NCBI GenBank assembly: GCA_016177875.1
Contig: JACOUL010000004.1
Span: 1 to 64,000, forward strand
DNA length: 64,000 nucleotides
Direction: 5' to 3'
Source of the DNA: Burkholderiales bacterium
Lineage (GTDB): Bacteria > Pseudomonadota > Gammaproteobacteria > Burkholderiales > Burkholderiaceae_D
In this document: piece after piece, positions 36,579 through 46,467 of the stretch
Layout: the number at the start of each line of letters is the position of its first letter
Numbering within the stretch: position 1 is the first letter of the stretch
Notes under the pieces: model-generated
Told to the model about the DNA's origin: nothing
Database searches by the model: none
What the model saw: only the letters and a program-made list of their open reading frames with translations
Position numbers and translations under genes: made by a program

Positions 36579-37748
36579 ATGCTGATCGATTTCTTTTTCA
36601 CGCTGAAAGACGCCAAGATCCCGGTATCGATCAAGGAATTTCTGGTGTTGCTGGAAGCGATGCAAAAGAACGTGATCGCGCCTTCTCTCGACGATTTTTA
36701 TTATCTGGCGCGCACCACCCTGGTCAAGGATGAAGCGCATTACGATAAATTCGATCAGGCGTTCGGTTTGTACTTCAAAGGCATCGCCACCGTTTTCGAG
36801 GAACAAAGCCAGATTCCGCTCGATTGGCTGGTGCAGCGCATGAAGCGCGAATTGACTCCGGAGCAAATCGCCGCACTTGAAAAATTCGGCTACGACAAGC
36901 TGATGGATCGCTTGAAGGAATTGCTCAAAGAGCAGCAGGAACGCCACGAAGGCGGCAGCAAATGGATAGGCACCGGCGGCACTTCATCTTTCGGCCATGG
37001 CGGCACCAATCCGGAAGGCATACGCATAGGCGGCAAAGGCGGCAACCGCACCGCCGTCAAAGTATGGGAAGCGCGCGCCTATCGGGATTACGATGCGGAG
37101 CGCGAAATCGGCACGCGCAATATCAAGGTAGCCTTGCGGCGATTGCGCAAATTCGCGCGTGACGGCGCGCAAGAAGAGTTGGCATTGGATGACACCATTC
37201 GCGCCACCGCGAACAACGCAGGTTACCTGGACATTCGCATGCAGCCGGAACGCCGCAACAATATCAAGGTGCTGATGCTGCTGGATGTGGGCGGCACGAT
37301 GGATGACCATATCGCGCGCACGGAAGAATTATTTTCCGCAGCCAGTAGCGAATTCAAGAACATGGAGTTTTATTATTTCCACAACTGCGTCTACGATTGG
37401 CTGTGGAAAAACAATCGCCGCCGCCACGCCGAAAAATTTCCAACCTGGGATGTGCTGCGCAAATACACGCCGGACACCAAGCTGATTTTCGTGGGCGACG
37501 CCACCATGAGTCCTTATGAAATTTTGCAACCGGGCGGATCGGTCGAGTACAACAATGATGAGGCGGGCGTCGTATGGCTGCAGCGCTTTACGCAGGCTTT
37601 TCCGAAATTCATTTGGCTGAATCCCGAGCCACAAAGCTTGTGGCCATACCGCCAGTCCATCGCCATCATCCGGCAAATCATGAGTGATAGGATGTTTCCC
37701 GTCACCCTGGACGGACTTGAGCGCGGCATGCGCTTGCTGAGTAAATAA
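36579..37748 (+). CDS. VWA domain protein, CoxE-like MoxR partner
   Basis: A 389-residue protein with an N-terminal helical domain, a glycine-rich linker (GTGGTSSFGHGGTNPEG, about 130-155) and a C-terminal von Willebrand A domain. The MIDAS first motif reads DVGGTMD instead of DxSxS, a variant common in this CoxE-like branch. Together with the MoxR ATPase it should form a maturation or remodelling pair; the client is not evident. It ends next to the stop of the convergent lipoprotein gene. Confidence 0.88.
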   Translation: MLIDFFFTLKDAKIPVSIKEFLVLLEAMQKNVIAPSLDDFYYLARTTLVKDEAHYDKFDQAFGLYFKGIATVFEEQSQIPLDWLVQRMKRELTPEQIAALEKFGYDKLMDRLKELLKEQQERHEGGSKWIGTGGTSSFGHGGTNPEGIRIGGKGGNRTAVKVWEARAYRDYDAEREIGTRNIKVALRRLRKFARDGAQEELALDDTIRATANNAGYLDIRMQPERRNNIKVLMLLDVGGTMDDHIARTEELFSAASSEFKNMEFYYFHNCVYDWLWKNNRRRHAEKFPTWDVLRKYTPDTKLIFVGDATMSPYEILQPGGSVEYNNDEAGVVWLQRFTQAFPKFIWLNPEPQSLWPYRQSIAIIRQIMSDRMFPVTLDGLERGMRLLSK

Positions 37749-38678
37749 TTACTGCACTTTCAATTGTGCCGTTGACGTACCAATGCCTAGCGCGTTAGGA
37801 ATATTGAAAAGATAGTTTCCGGGATTGTTCGCGGTTAGCTGCATATCCACTTGCTGGTCGTTGATCACGGTTGCAGAAGTCGCCGTCAAACCCTGCATAT
37901 TGATGGCCGCAGCCGGATTACCGAGCTGGCTAAATCCTTTTCCGGATACCTGAATTCCACTCGCTTGGCCGGCTGTGATGGGCGACGGCGTGATAGCGGT
38001 AATTTCAGGCAACCGCTTGCTCAACACCACATTGAAGCCGACCGGTGTATATCCCGGAGCACTGATCGTGACCGTTGCATTGTGGTCTTCAAAATTGGCG
38101 AGGAGCGCAGCCTTGTTAATATCGATCGCGAATGTGACTTGGCTAGGCGTGACGCCGCTTGTGGAAGTCAAAGTCAGCCAGGATTGCGAGCTGTTGGCGC
38201 TCCACGTCACCGTCTGCGCATTGCCAGTAAAGTAAATAGTCTGACCTCCGGCAAGCGCCGCTGAAGTGCCGGTCAAGTTCATCGTGACGTTCACGTCCTG
38301 CGGCTTGAACAAACCTGTTCCGACGGTATAGGTGACCGGTATGCTGGCCGTCGACGATACGCCTTCAGCAGTCGTATACGTGAAGCTCGCGTTCGCGGAA
38401 TAAGAACCGGCCATCACGCCAATGCCGGATACCGAGACTTCATAACGTGCGCTATCGACCTTGTTTAACTTGAGCCAGCCGGCGCTGGCGGATGCGCTGA
38501 GGGTTCCCGGCATATTCGGCAGATTGACGGTGACGGATTGCGGCACCGAATTCACGCCTTCATAACCCGAGAAACTCAATGAATTGACCGAGGCGGAAAT
38601 GAGCGTGCCGCTGCTTGATGAACCGCCGCCGCAGCTCACGAGCAAGAGCGCCAGGAACAGCGCCGAAACCGCCCTCAT
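37749..38678 (-). CDS. Lipoprotein with Ig-like and IPT/TIG-like domains
   Basis: A surface or periplasmic lipoprotein of about 309 residues: signal MRAVSALFLALLLVSC with lipobox LVSC followed by GGGSSSSG. Two Ig-like/BACON-like beta domains follow (about 25-200) and an IPT/TIG-like domain (about 220-305, starting PEITAITPSPITAGQASGIQVSG). The start was set at 38678 to give a normal lipoprotein signal; an upstream in-frame ATG (38735) would add 19 polar residues. Function unknown. Confidence 0.75.
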   Translation of the reverse strand: MRAVSALFLALLLVSCGGGSSSSGTLISASVNSLSFSGYEGVNSVPQSVTVNLPNMPGTLSASASAGWLKLNKVDSARYEVSVSGIGVMAGSYSANASFTYTTAEGVSSTASIPVTYTVGTGLFKPQDVNVTMNLTGTSAALAGGQTIYFTGNAQTVTWSANSSQSWLTLTSTSGVTPSQVTFAIDINKAALLANFEDHNATVTISAPGYTPVGFNVVLSKRLPEITAITPSPITAGQASGIQVSGKGFSQLGNPAAAINMQGLTATSATVINDQQVDMQLTANNPGNYLFNIPNALGIGTSTAQLKVQ

Positions 38679-38839
38679 CAAAAAATGAATCGAATTGCGA
38701 TATTCAAGCTGGGTATCGAATGAGAGCGAAGCCATGACAATTCTGCGAGATATACGTCGAAAAAATTATAAGGCGGATGCTTCTCGGCGCCGCGAGGATT
38801 TTTTGCCTTCGTCATTAAAAAACCACTCTTATCGATTCA

Positions 38840-39691
38840 TCATTGCGTGGTCGACGTGACTGATCTGTCTTGCAATGGCGGCAAAAACTTTTTTAGCAGA
38901 GACACGAGATGATGAACTGCCAATGGCTTGTTTAAAAAACCATCGCAGCCGGCGAAGCGGGCTCTCGCGGCATCATAGACAAAAGGTTTTCCGGTCAGCA
39001 TGACAACCGAGGTTTGGTGCGCGGCGTTCATGCGCTTAATTTGTTCGCTTAAGCGGTAAGGGTCGACGCCGGGCGTTGACGTATTGATTAACACCAGCGC
39101 CACTTTTTGACGCTTGCAATAATCGGCCGCCGCTTCTTCTTCGCGTGCCCACGCAACCGGGCAATCGTACCGTTTTAGAACGCCCAGCAAAAAATCCCGC
39201 AGCATTGCAGTCTTGTCTATCACCAGCACACCGCCATCGGCGGGTGCTCGACGCCGATTCTCATATTCGGCAGGATCGGTTAAATCGATGTCCAGGCGCT
39301 CTTGCCGGCGGCGCTCCGGCACCTTGACCGCCGCCGACGCCTCCAATCGCGACAATGCCTCCGCGCGTCGTTCCACCAAAATATCGAGTTCCGAAAAAAC
39401 CGCGGGTAAGCGCCAGGGGCGCGGAATGCGCGGATACGGCAACGCGATCGACGGCTCGCCTACCAACAAGGCGGGCCGAATATCGCTCGGAGAAAAATAG
39501 GAAAGTTTCGCCAATGCCCGAATGTCATCCGCATTGGCGATAAACAAGTCCGGCTCTTGCAAGTTATCTTCTTCCAGCCGAAAGTAGCCATACTGCCTCT
39601 CGCGGTCGGCAGCAAAGGCAGCGCTCAGTTTGTCGGCTTCGCGATCGTCGAAGCCGATCAGGCGCACGGCATAGGGATACTTACTTGGCAT
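38840..39691 (-). CDS. Degenerate response-regulator receiver protein
   Basis: A 283-residue protein with an unrecognised N-terminal half (DUF-like, about 1-145) and a C-terminal receiver domain (about 153-275). The receiver's phospho-acceptor Asp is replaced by Asn203 (LVLINTSTPGVD) and the acidic pair is reduced to one Asp (VIDK), while the switch Thr233 and Lys255 (LNKPL) remain. It is therefore likely a phosphorylation-independent pseudo-receiver. No output domain or histidine kinase is adjacent. The start at MPSKYPYAVRLIG is preferred over an ATG 11 codons upstream. Confidence 0.8.
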   Translation of the reverse strand: MPSKYPYAVRLIGFDDREADKLSAAFAADRERQYGYFRLEEDNLQEPDLFIANADDIRALAKLSYFSPSDIRPALLVGEPSIALPYPRIPRPWRLPAVFSELDILVERRAEALSRLEASAAVKVPERRRQERLDIDLTDPAEYENRRRAPADGGVLVIDKTAMLRDFLLGVLKRYDCPVAWAREEEAAADYCKRQKVALVLINTSTPGVDPYRLSEQIKRMNAAHQTSVVMLTGKPFVYDAARARFAGCDGFLNKPLAVHHLVSLLKKFLPPLQDRSVTSTTQ

Positions 39692-39747
39692 GGCAGGACT
39701 GATTTTATCCGCAGCGAGTTGCAATAGACTAATTTTCTATGCCGACA

Positions 39748-39763
39748 CTGTATGAATTTACAG
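39748..39763. promoter_or_regulatory. LexA (SOS) box-like palindrome before parE
   Basis: CTGTATGAATTTACAG fits the LexA rule CTG-N10-CAG with an AT-rich core, near the E. coli consensus CTGTATATATATACAG. It directly abuts a -10 element and lies about 90 bases before parE and about 60 before the start of the divergent receiver gene. Confidence 0.5.
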
Positions 39764-39769
39764 TATAAT
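39764..39769 (+). promoter_or_regulatory. -10 element of the likely parE promoter
   Basis: A perfect TATAAT about 80 bases before the parE ATG. A CCGACA 16 bases upstream (39742-39747) is a fair -35. The LexA-like palindrome occupies most of the spacer, a typical repressor position. Confidence 0.55.
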
Positions 39770-39850
39770 TAGAAAACCCTCTCTGGATTTTTTCATTAGA
39801 ATTCCAGTCTTTGCGCAAACGCTCTCCCGAAGTCCTCTCTTCTTTCTTGC

Positions 39851-41839
39851 ATGGCAACCAGAAAATCTTCCGCATCCGACTATAGCGAGTCCTCTATCCG
39901 AGTCTTGAAAGGCTTGGAACCGGTCAAACAACGGCCGGGTATGTACACCCGCACCGAAAATCCTTTGCACATCATTCAAGAAGTGATCGATAACGCTTCC
40001 GATGAAGCGCTCGGCGGTTTTGCAAAGCATATTCAAGTCACCCTCAATACCGACGGCAGCGTGAGCGTCGAAGATGACGGCCGTGGTATTCCGGTCGGTT
40101 TGCACCCCGAAGAAAAAGTGCCGACCGTGGAAATCGTATTCACGCGCCTGCATGCGGGCGGTAAATTCGACAAAGGTTCCGGCGGCGCGTATTCATTCTC
40201 CGGCGGCTTGCATGGCGTCGGCGTGTCGGTCACCAATGCGCTTTCTTCACGTTTGGAAATCACGGTGTGGCGCGAAGCCGGCATGCACAAGCTTGCATTT
40301 GCTGACGGCGACGTGGTGGAAAAGCTTAAGTCGCGCCCGCTTGCTAAAGATGAAAAGAAGTCCGGCACCAAGGTTACGGTGTGGCCGAACGCGAAATACT
40401 TCGATTCCTCCGTGATTCCTCAAGGTGAATTGCAGCGCTTGCTGCGCTCCAAGGCCGTCTTGCTGCCTGGCGTAAAAGTCACGTTGGCCAATGCAAAAAG
40501 TGGCGACAACCAAAGCTGGCAATACGATCAAGGCTTGCGCGGTTATTTGATCGAGTCCCTGTCCCAAGCCTCGAATGCCGATCCGGTGATTCCCTTATTC
40601 GAAGGCGAACAATATGCCAGCGCCGATGCTGAAGGCTTTGCCGAAGGCGAAGGCGCTGCATGGGTCGTCGCCTGGACGGACGAAGGCAATGTCGTTCGCG
40701 AATCGTATGTGAACTTGATTCCCACCTCGGCCGGCGGCACGCATGAATCCGGTTTGCGGGAAGGTTTATTCGCGGCGGTGAAGAGCTTTGTCGAAATGCA
40801 TTCCTTGCTACCCAAGGGCGTGAAGCTTTTGCCGGAAGATGTATTTGCGCGCACTTCGTTCGTGCTGTCGGCGAAAGTGCTCGACCCGCAATTTCAAGGC
40901 CAAATCAAAGAGCGCTTGAACTCGCGCGATGCGGTTCGATTGGTATCGACCTTCGTCAAGCCGCCGCTGGAACTGTGGTTGAACCAGCACGTCGATTTCG
41001 GCAAGAAACTGGCGGAGCTGGTGATCAAGCAAGCGCAGTCGCGCTTACGCTCGGCGCAAAAAGTCGAGAAGAAAAAATCCTCGGGCGTTGCGGTATTGCC
41101 GGGCAAGCTCACCGACTGCGAATCGGAAGACATCACGCGCAATGAACTATTTCTGGTCGAGGGCGATTCGGCCGGCGGCTCCGCCAAGATGGGACGCGAC
41201 AAGGAATTCCAAGCCATCCTCCCCTTGCGCGGCAAAGTGTTGAACTCCTGGGAAACCGAGCGCGACCGTCTGTTTGCCAATAATGAAATTCACGATATCG
41301 CGGTAGCGATCGGTGTCGATCCGCACGGCCCGAACGATACGCCTGATTTAAGCGGCTTGCGTTATGGCCGCATCTGCATCCTGGCCGATGCGGATGTCGA
41401 CGGTTCGCATATTCAGGTGCTGTTGCTGACGCTCTTCTTCAAACACTTTCCGCAACTGATCGCACGCGGTCATATTTGCATCGCGCGACCGCCGCTGTTT
41501 CGCATCGATGCGCCGGCACGCGGCAAGAAGCCTGCGCAAAAGCTGTATGCCCTCGACGACGGCGAACTGGAGGCGATCGAAGACAAGCTGCGCAAAGACG
41601 GCGTCAAGGAAGGTGGCTGGACCATTGCACGTTTCAAGGGCTTGGGTGAAATGAATGCCGAACAGCTATGGGAAACCACCATGAACCCGGACACGCGCCG
41701 CTTGTTGCCGGTGTCGCTGGGCGATCTTGATTTGATCACGTCGCAGGCGCGCTTCAATATGCTGATGGGCAAAGGTGAAGCGGCTGCACGGCGCGCATGG
41801 CTGGAAGAACACGGCAACGAAGCGGAAGCGGATATCTGA
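39851..41839 (+). CDS. parE: DNA topoisomerase IV subunit B
   Basis: ATPase subunit of topoisomerase IV, which decatenates daughter chromosomes. 662 residues: GHKL ATPase domain (EVIDNASDEALGG, GLHGVGVSVTNALS), transducer region, TOPRIM domain (LVEGDSAGGSAKMGRD, DADVDGSHIQVLLL) and a C-terminal end typical of ParE, shorter than GyrB. Distance and order with parC (parE, transglycosylase, parC) favour ParE over GyrB. Its TGA overlaps the next ATG. Confidence 0.96.
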   Translation: MATRKSSASDYSESSIRVLKGLEPVKQRPGMYTRTENPLHIIQEVIDNASDEALGGFAKHIQVTLNTDGSVSVEDDGRGIPVGLHPEEKVPTVEIVFTRLHAGGKFDKGSGGAYSFSGGLHGVGVSVTNALSSRLEITVWREAGMHKLAFADGDVVEKLKSRPLAKDEKKSGTKVTVWPNAKYFDSSVIPQGELQRLLRSKAVLLPGVKVTLANAKSGDNQSWQYDQGLRGYLIESLSQASNADPVIPLFEGEQYASADAEGFAEGEGAAWVVAWTDEGNVVRESYVNLIPTSAGGTHESGLREGLFAAVKSFVEMHSLLPKGVKLLPEDVFARTSFVLSAKVLDPQFQGQIKERLNSRDAVRLVSTFVKPPLELWLNQHVDFGKKLAELVIKQAQSRLRSAQKVEKKKSSGVAVLPGKLTDCESEDITRNELFLVEGDSAGGSAKMGRDKEFQAILPLRGKVLNSWETERDRLFANNEIHDIAVAIGVDPHGPNDTPDLSGLRYGRICILADADVDGSHIQVLLLTLFFKHFPQLIARGHICIARPPLFRIDAPARGKKPAQKLYALDDGELEAIEDKLRKDGVKEGGWTIARFKGLGEMNAEQLWETTMNPDTRRLLPVSLGDLDLITSQARFNMLMGKGEAAARRAWLEEHGNEAEADI

Positions 41840-42594
41840 TGAGTTTTTTGCGCGCACTAGTTGGTGGACTAAGCTTGTGGCTGCTGGCAGGCAGCGCTTA
41901 TGCCGATATTTACGGCTATCTGGACGCCGACGGCATTGCCCACTTTTCGACCGAAAAGCTCGATGAGCGCTATCACTTGTTTGCGCGCGGCGATGCTGCG
42001 TTCGATTCCGACCGCGCGGCGCCGGCTGGCAAACGCACTATTTCGCCGGCGCTGTTCAAATATCTGGGCGAGCATCCGAACCTGAAAAAATTCGAACCGC
42101 TGTTGACGCAAGCCGCTCGCGACTATGATGTGCAGCCGGCCTTGCTGAAAGCGATCATGGCTGCGGAATCCGGCTTTAATCCGGCAGCCGTTTCGCCCAA
42201 AGGCGCGATCGGCTTGATGCAAATCATGCCCGAAACAGCGGAGCGCTATGGCTTGCAAAGCGACGCGAAAAAATCGCTCACGCAAAAACTGGCCGATCCG
42301 AAAACCAATATCCGCTTGAGTGCTCGCTATTTGCGCGACTTGCACAAGATGTTTCCCGGCAAACCGGAATTGATCATCGCTTCTTACAATGCCGGCGAAG
42401 GTGCGGTGCAAAAATACAAGAACCAGATTCCGCCCTATCCTGAAACGCGCAACTATGTGCAACTCGTCTCGCAGTTTTACCAGTTCTACCAGCCGCATGG
42501 ATTAAGCATCGCATCGCTCAACGCCCATGCGCCTAAACGCATCCATATGACGATTCCCGGCCGCGCCAACTTGCCGACCTCCACTTATCAGTAA
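41839..42594 (+). CDS. Lytic transglycosylase (SLT domain)
   Basis: An exported murein-cleaving enzyme of 251 residues. A signal peptide ([22 protein letters not shown]) is followed by a short DUF4124-like segment ([18 protein letters not shown]) and an SLT domain with catalytic Glu in [11 protein letters not shown] and the family motif [17 protein letters not shown]. The start at 41839 overlaps the parE stop (TGATG) and gives a proper signal; the earlier in-frame start lies inside parE. It is sandwiched between the two topoisomerase IV genes. Confidence 0.92.
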   Translation: MSFLRALVGGLSLWLLAGSAYADIYGYLDADGIAHFSTEKLDERYHLFARGDAAFDSDRAAPAGKRTISPALFKYLGEHPNLKKFEPLLTQAARDYDVQPALLKAIMAAESGFNPAAVSPKGAIGLMQIMPETAERYGLQSDAKKSLTQKLADPKTNIRLSARYLRDLHKMFPGKPELIIASYNAGEGAVQKYKNQIPPYPETRNYVQLVSQFYQFYQPHGLSIASLNAHAPKRIHMTIPGRANLPTSTYQ

Positions 42595-42608
42595 CACTCC
42601 GAATCACA

Positions 42609-44924
42609 ATGACTGAACAAGCCAATCTGTTTGAATCCACCTCCGGCGGAGATGGCGGCGACTCGCTGACACTCGCCAGCTTTGCCGAACGTGCTTATCT
42701 CGATTACGCGATATCCGTGGTCAAAGGCCGTGCCCTGCCTGACGTATGCGATGGCCAAAAGCCCGTCCAGCGCCGCATTTTGTACGCAATGAATGAACTA
42801 CGCTTGGATTCGACCGCCAAGCCGCGCAAGTCCGCCGCAGTGGTGGGCGACGTGCTGGGTAAGCTTCATCCGCATGGCGACCAATCGGTGTACGACGCGC
42901 TGGTGCGCATGGCGCAGGATTTTTCCTTGCGCTATCCTCTGATCGACGGCCAAGGCAACTTCGGTTCGCGCGATGGCGACGGCGCAGCGGCGATGCGCTA
43001 CACCGAAGCAAGATTGACGCCGATTGCCAAGCTACTTCTCGAGGAAATCGAGATGGGCACGGTGGATTTCCAGCCCAACTACGATGGTTCCACCGAAGAA
43101 CCTAAGCTGTTGCCGGCACGGCTACCGATGGTGTTGTTGAATGGCGCCTCCGGCATTGCCGTGGGCATGGCCACCGAAATCCCGCCGCATAATTTGCATG
43201 AAGTGACGAAGGCGACGGTCGCGCTGATCAAAAATCCCAAACTGTCCAGCCGTGACCTGATGGAATTCATTCCGGGACCGGACTTCCCGGGCGGCGGGCA
43301 AATCATTACGCCGGCTGCAGCAATTGCGGAAATTTATGACTCCGGACGCGGCTCGCTGAAGGTACGCGCACGCTGGAAGATTGAGGATATGGCGCGCGGT
43401 CAATGGCAAGTGGTCGTGACTGAACTGCCGCCCGGCACGTCAGCGCAAAAAGTGCTGGAAGAAATCGAGGAAATCACCAATCCAAAAGTCAAACTCGGCA
43501 AGAAATCCCTGTTGCCGGATCAGCTGGCATTGAAACAAACCGTGCTTTCCATGCTGGACGCGGTGCGCGACGAATCGGGACGCGATGCGCCTGTGCGCCT
43601 GGTGTTCGAGCCGAAGTCCAAGAACTTGGATCAAACCGAATTCACCAATATGCTGCTGGCGCATACCTCGCTCGAAACGAGCGCGGCCGCCAACCTGGTC
43701 ATGATCGGCGGCGACGGACGTCCGCGCCAAAAAGGCCTAGCCGATATTCTGCGCGAGTGGATCGGGTTCCGTTTCGCGACCGTCACGCGCCGCACGCAAT
43801 TCCGCCTGCAAAAAGTCGACGACCGCATCCACATCCTCGAAGGACGCGAGGCGGTCCTGCTCAATATCGACAAAGTGATCAAAATCATCCGCGAGTCGGA
43901 CGAACCGAAACCCGCATTGATTCAGGCTTTCAAGCTGTCCGACCGCCAGGCTGAAGATATCCTGGAAATTCGCTTGCGCCAGTTAGCGCGCTTGGAAGCA
44001 ATCAAAATTCAGCAAGAGTTGAAAGAGCTGCGCAGCGAGAAAGCGGGCCTGCACGATTTGCTCGACAATCCAGCGTCGATGAAAAAGCTGGTGATCAAGG
44101 AAATCGAAACCGACGGCAAGCAGTTCGGCGATGCACGCCGTACGCTGATCGAGGAAGCCGAGCGCGCCGTAATCGAGCAAAAAATCATCGACGAACCGGT
44201 GACCGTCATCATTTCGCAAAAAGGGTGGGTGCGTGCCCGCACCGGTCACGGCCACGATGCGGCGCAGTTTACCTTCAAGGCAGGCGATGCGATGTACGCC
44301 ACCTACGAATGCCGCACCACCGACAATCTGCTCGCCTTTGGTTCCAACGGCCGCATTTATTCCGTACAAGTTTCGGCCTTGCCAGGCGCGCGCGGAGATG
44401 GCGTTCCTGTCACAACCTTGGTGGATTTGGCTGCGGGTACGCATGTGGTGCATTACTTCGCCGGCGACGGCAGCACCACGCTCTTGCTTGCATCGACCGC
44501 CGGCTATGGCTTCACTGCGAAGGCAGGCGATATGGTGAGCCGCGTCAAGGGCGGCAAAGCTTTCATGACGCTGGACGACGGCGACCACCCGCTGGCGCCA
44601 CGCCCGGTTGCAAACAATGCAAGCGCAATCGCCTGCGTTTCCGAAAAGGGGCGCGTGCTGGTATTCGGATTGGATGAAATCAAATCACTCTCCGGGGGCG
44701 GGCGCGGCGTCATTCTGATGGGTTTGGATGCCAACGAAAAACTGGCGGCTGCCCAACCGATCAGCCAACGCGGCGTGAAAGTGCAAGGCAGCGGACGCGG
44801 CGGCAAAGCCCAGGAATTGACGCTGTCCGCATCGGCCTTGGCGCACCATATCGGCAAACGCGCCAATAAGGGCAAGCTGCTGGAAGCGCGATTGAAACCG
44901 CCTTACGGTCTGGCGCCGGTATAA
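42609..44924 (+). CDS. parC: DNA topoisomerase IV subunit A
   Basis: DNA-cleaving subunit of topoisomerase IV, 771 residues. The active-site tyrosine is Tyr131 in [14 protein letters not shown]. The quinolone-resistance region reads [17 protein letters not shown], wild-type-like. The C-terminal beta-pinwheel is present in a ParC-like short form. It follows the transglycosylase by 14 bases. Confidence 0.96.
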   Translation: MTEQANLFESTSGGDGGDSLTLASFAERAYLDYAISVVKGRALPDVCDGQKPVQRRILYAMNELRLDSTAKPRKSAAVVGDVLGKLHPHGDQSVYDALVRMAQDFSLRYPLIDGQGNFGSRDGDGAAAMRYTEARLTPIAKLLLEEIEMGTVDFQPNYDGSTEEPKLLPARLPMVLLNGASGIAVGMATEIPPHNLHEVTKATVALIKNPKLSSRDLMEFIPGPDFPGGGQIITPAAAIAEIYDSGRGSLKVRARWKIEDMARGQWQVVVTELPPGTSAQKVLEEIEEITNPKVKLGKKSLLPDQLALKQTVLSMLDAVRDESGRDAPVRLVFEPKSKNLDQTEFTNMLLAHTSLETSAAANLVMIGGDGRPRQKGLADILREWIGFRFATVTRRTQFRLQKVDDRIHILEGREAVLLNIDKVIKIIRESDEPKPALIQAFKLSDRQAEDILEIRLRQLARLEAIKIQQELKELRSEKAGLHDLLDNPASMKKLVIKEIETDGKQFGDARRTLIEEAERAVIEQKIIDEPVTVIISQKGWVRARTGHGHDAAQFTFKAGDAMYATYECRTTDNLLAFGSNGRIYSVQVSALPGARGDGVPVTTLVDLAAGTHVVHYFAGDGSTTLLLASTAGYGFTAKAGDMVSRVKGGKAFMTLDDGDHPLAPRPVANNASAIACVSEKGRVLVFGLDEIKSLSGGGRGVILMGLDANEKLAAAQPISQRGVKVQGSGRGGKAQELTLSASALAHHIGKRANKGKLLEARLKPPYGLAPV

Positions 44925-44989
44925 GCGGCGTTTTGTCCTCCTGGATGTTTATGCAATAATCAGCCGGCATAAGCATTCGGGAGAACATC

Positions 44990-46186
44990 GTGAACGCGCA
45001 AGTCCAGGAAACCATCAGCCAGGAACAACGCCTGGCATTTTTCAAGCTGCTGCAGGAAGTCGCCAACCGCATCCACGCGACCAACAACATCGACGAAATC
45101 ATGCTGGACGTGTCGCGCGATATTTGTCGCCTGTGCGGCTCGGTTCGCCTGACGCTCTATACGGTGAGCGAATCCAAATCCTCGATCGAATCCAAGGTCA
45201 AGATCGGCATGAATACCTTCAAGGATTTCAAGCTGCCGATCACCGATACCAGCGTCGCCGGCTTCGTCGCATTGAACAAGCGCATCGTCAATATCAAGGA
45301 CGTCTACAACGACGCTGAACTGAAAGCGATTTCCCCCAGCCTGCGCTTCGAGAAAAAAGTCGATGAGCGCACCGGCTTCCGCACAAAGGAAATGCTGGTC
45401 GCCCCTATCGTCAAGGAAGACAACGGCGAATTACTCGGCGTACTGCAGCTCATCAACAACGGGCACGACCATCCGTTTTCCTCGCTAATCGAGGAAGGCG
45501 TTCGCGAGTTGTGCAAGACACTGGCGATCGCCTTCGCCCAACGCATGAAAGCGCCCGTGGTCATCCGGACCAAGTTCGACCCATTGGTTGCGCTGGGCTT
45601 TATCGCGAAAGCGGAGCTGGTATTGGCAACGCGTTCCGCTCGCCGCAAGGGCGTCGACCTGGAAGATGTGCTGATCGACGAGTTCGGCGTCAAGACCGAG
45701 GCCCTGGGCTATTGTTACTTTCGATATTTCGAATGCCCGTATGAGCGCTTCCAGGCGGACCGTACGCCTTCCAAGCTGCTCGCCAACTTCAAGCGCGAGT
45801 ATGTCGAACATAACGAGTGGCTGGTTCTGGAAGATACGCCGGAGACGGTTACCGTCCTTGCCGTGGACCCGGAAAATCTTGAAGCCTCGCGCATGGTGCA
45901 TAACCTGTTTCCCAAGGCAGAAGTGAAGTATCTCGTCACGACGCACAAGGAATTTTTTGAGACAGTGGATCAATTGTACGGCGCGAAGAAAACCACGCCC
46001 GATCCGGCGCAAGCCTTGCTCGATCGCGTGCAGCGCATCATCAACAATGCCTTCGGCAACAATGCGCCGGATATTCAGATTCGCGTGGAAGTGCCGGACA
46101 AGCCGGCTACCCTCAAGGATGAGGATGGCGCGCCGCAGAGTATCGAAGGACAGGCTTCGATACACTTTCGGGTGAATTTGAGTTGA
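44990..46186 (+). CDS. GAF domain plus T2SS/pilus ATPase N-domain protein
   Basis: A 398-residue cytoplasmic protein, GTG start with a CGGGAGAA ribosome binding site. Residues about 20-180 form a GAF domain (IMLDVSRDICRLCGSVRLTLY, MLVAPIVKEDNGELLGVLQLIN). Residues about 200-330 resemble the MshEN/GspE N-terminal domain, which can bind cyclic di-GMP (ARRKGVDLEDVLIDEFGV, TVTVLAVDPENLEASRMV). No ATPase domain follows. It may regulate a secretion/pilus ATPase in trans, such as the one at 60.8 kb; that link is inference. Confidence 0.82.
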   Translation: MNAQVQETISQEQRLAFFKLLQEVANRIHATNNIDEIMLDVSRDICRLCGSVRLTLYTVSESKSSIESKVKIGMNTFKDFKLPITDTSVAGFVALNKRIVNIKDVYNDAELKAISPSLRFEKKVDERTGFRTKEMLVAPIVKEDNGELLGVLQLINNGHDHPFSSLIEEGVRELCKTLAIAFAQRMKAPVVIRTKFDPLVALGFIAKAELVLATRSARRKGVDLEDVLIDEFGVKTEALGYCYFRYFECPYERFQADRTPSKLLANFKREYVEHNEWLVLEDTPETVTVLAVDPENLEASRMVHNLFPKAEVKYLVTTHKEFFETVDQLYGAKKTTPDPAQALLDRVQRIINNAFGNNAPDIQIRVEVPDKPATLKDEDGAPQSIEGQASIHFRVNLS

Positions 46187-46420
46187 GAGTATGAACAAGG
46201 GAACATCGAGTCGATTGCGCCGGTTGAGCCCTCTGAAATCCCTTGGACTGAAGGGGTTCCGTTCGGCCCGATTGTGTCGTTGGAAGAATTTGGCACTTAT
46301 ACCTACGCCTCCGAGACTCTTTCCGTAGCGAGCGAAATAATCAAACTGGATAGGTCGTTGTACAAGTACATATGCGGACCAAGCAGCCGCATTACAGCGA
46401 AAAATACCGATGATGTATAA
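46187..46420 (+). pseudogene. Orphan open frame, possible gene remnant
   Basis: The frame that follows the GAF gene's TGA stays open for 77 codons, ending at TAA 46418-46420. It has protein-like composition (SLEEFGTYTYASETLSVASE, then IIKLDRSLYKYICGPSS) but no ATG; a GTG at 46274 would give 48 residues without a good ribosome binding site. It may be the tail of a lost gene. Family not recognised; coding potential is a judgement from composition only. Confidence 0.3.
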
Positions 46421-46467
46421 CTAGGTAGAGGACGATCCCAGTAATTTCAGTTCTTTGAGGAGTAGCG

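Noticed and set aside
40479..41280. Minus-strand open frames opposite parE
   Set aside because: All are antisense shadows of parE, whose domains are complete.
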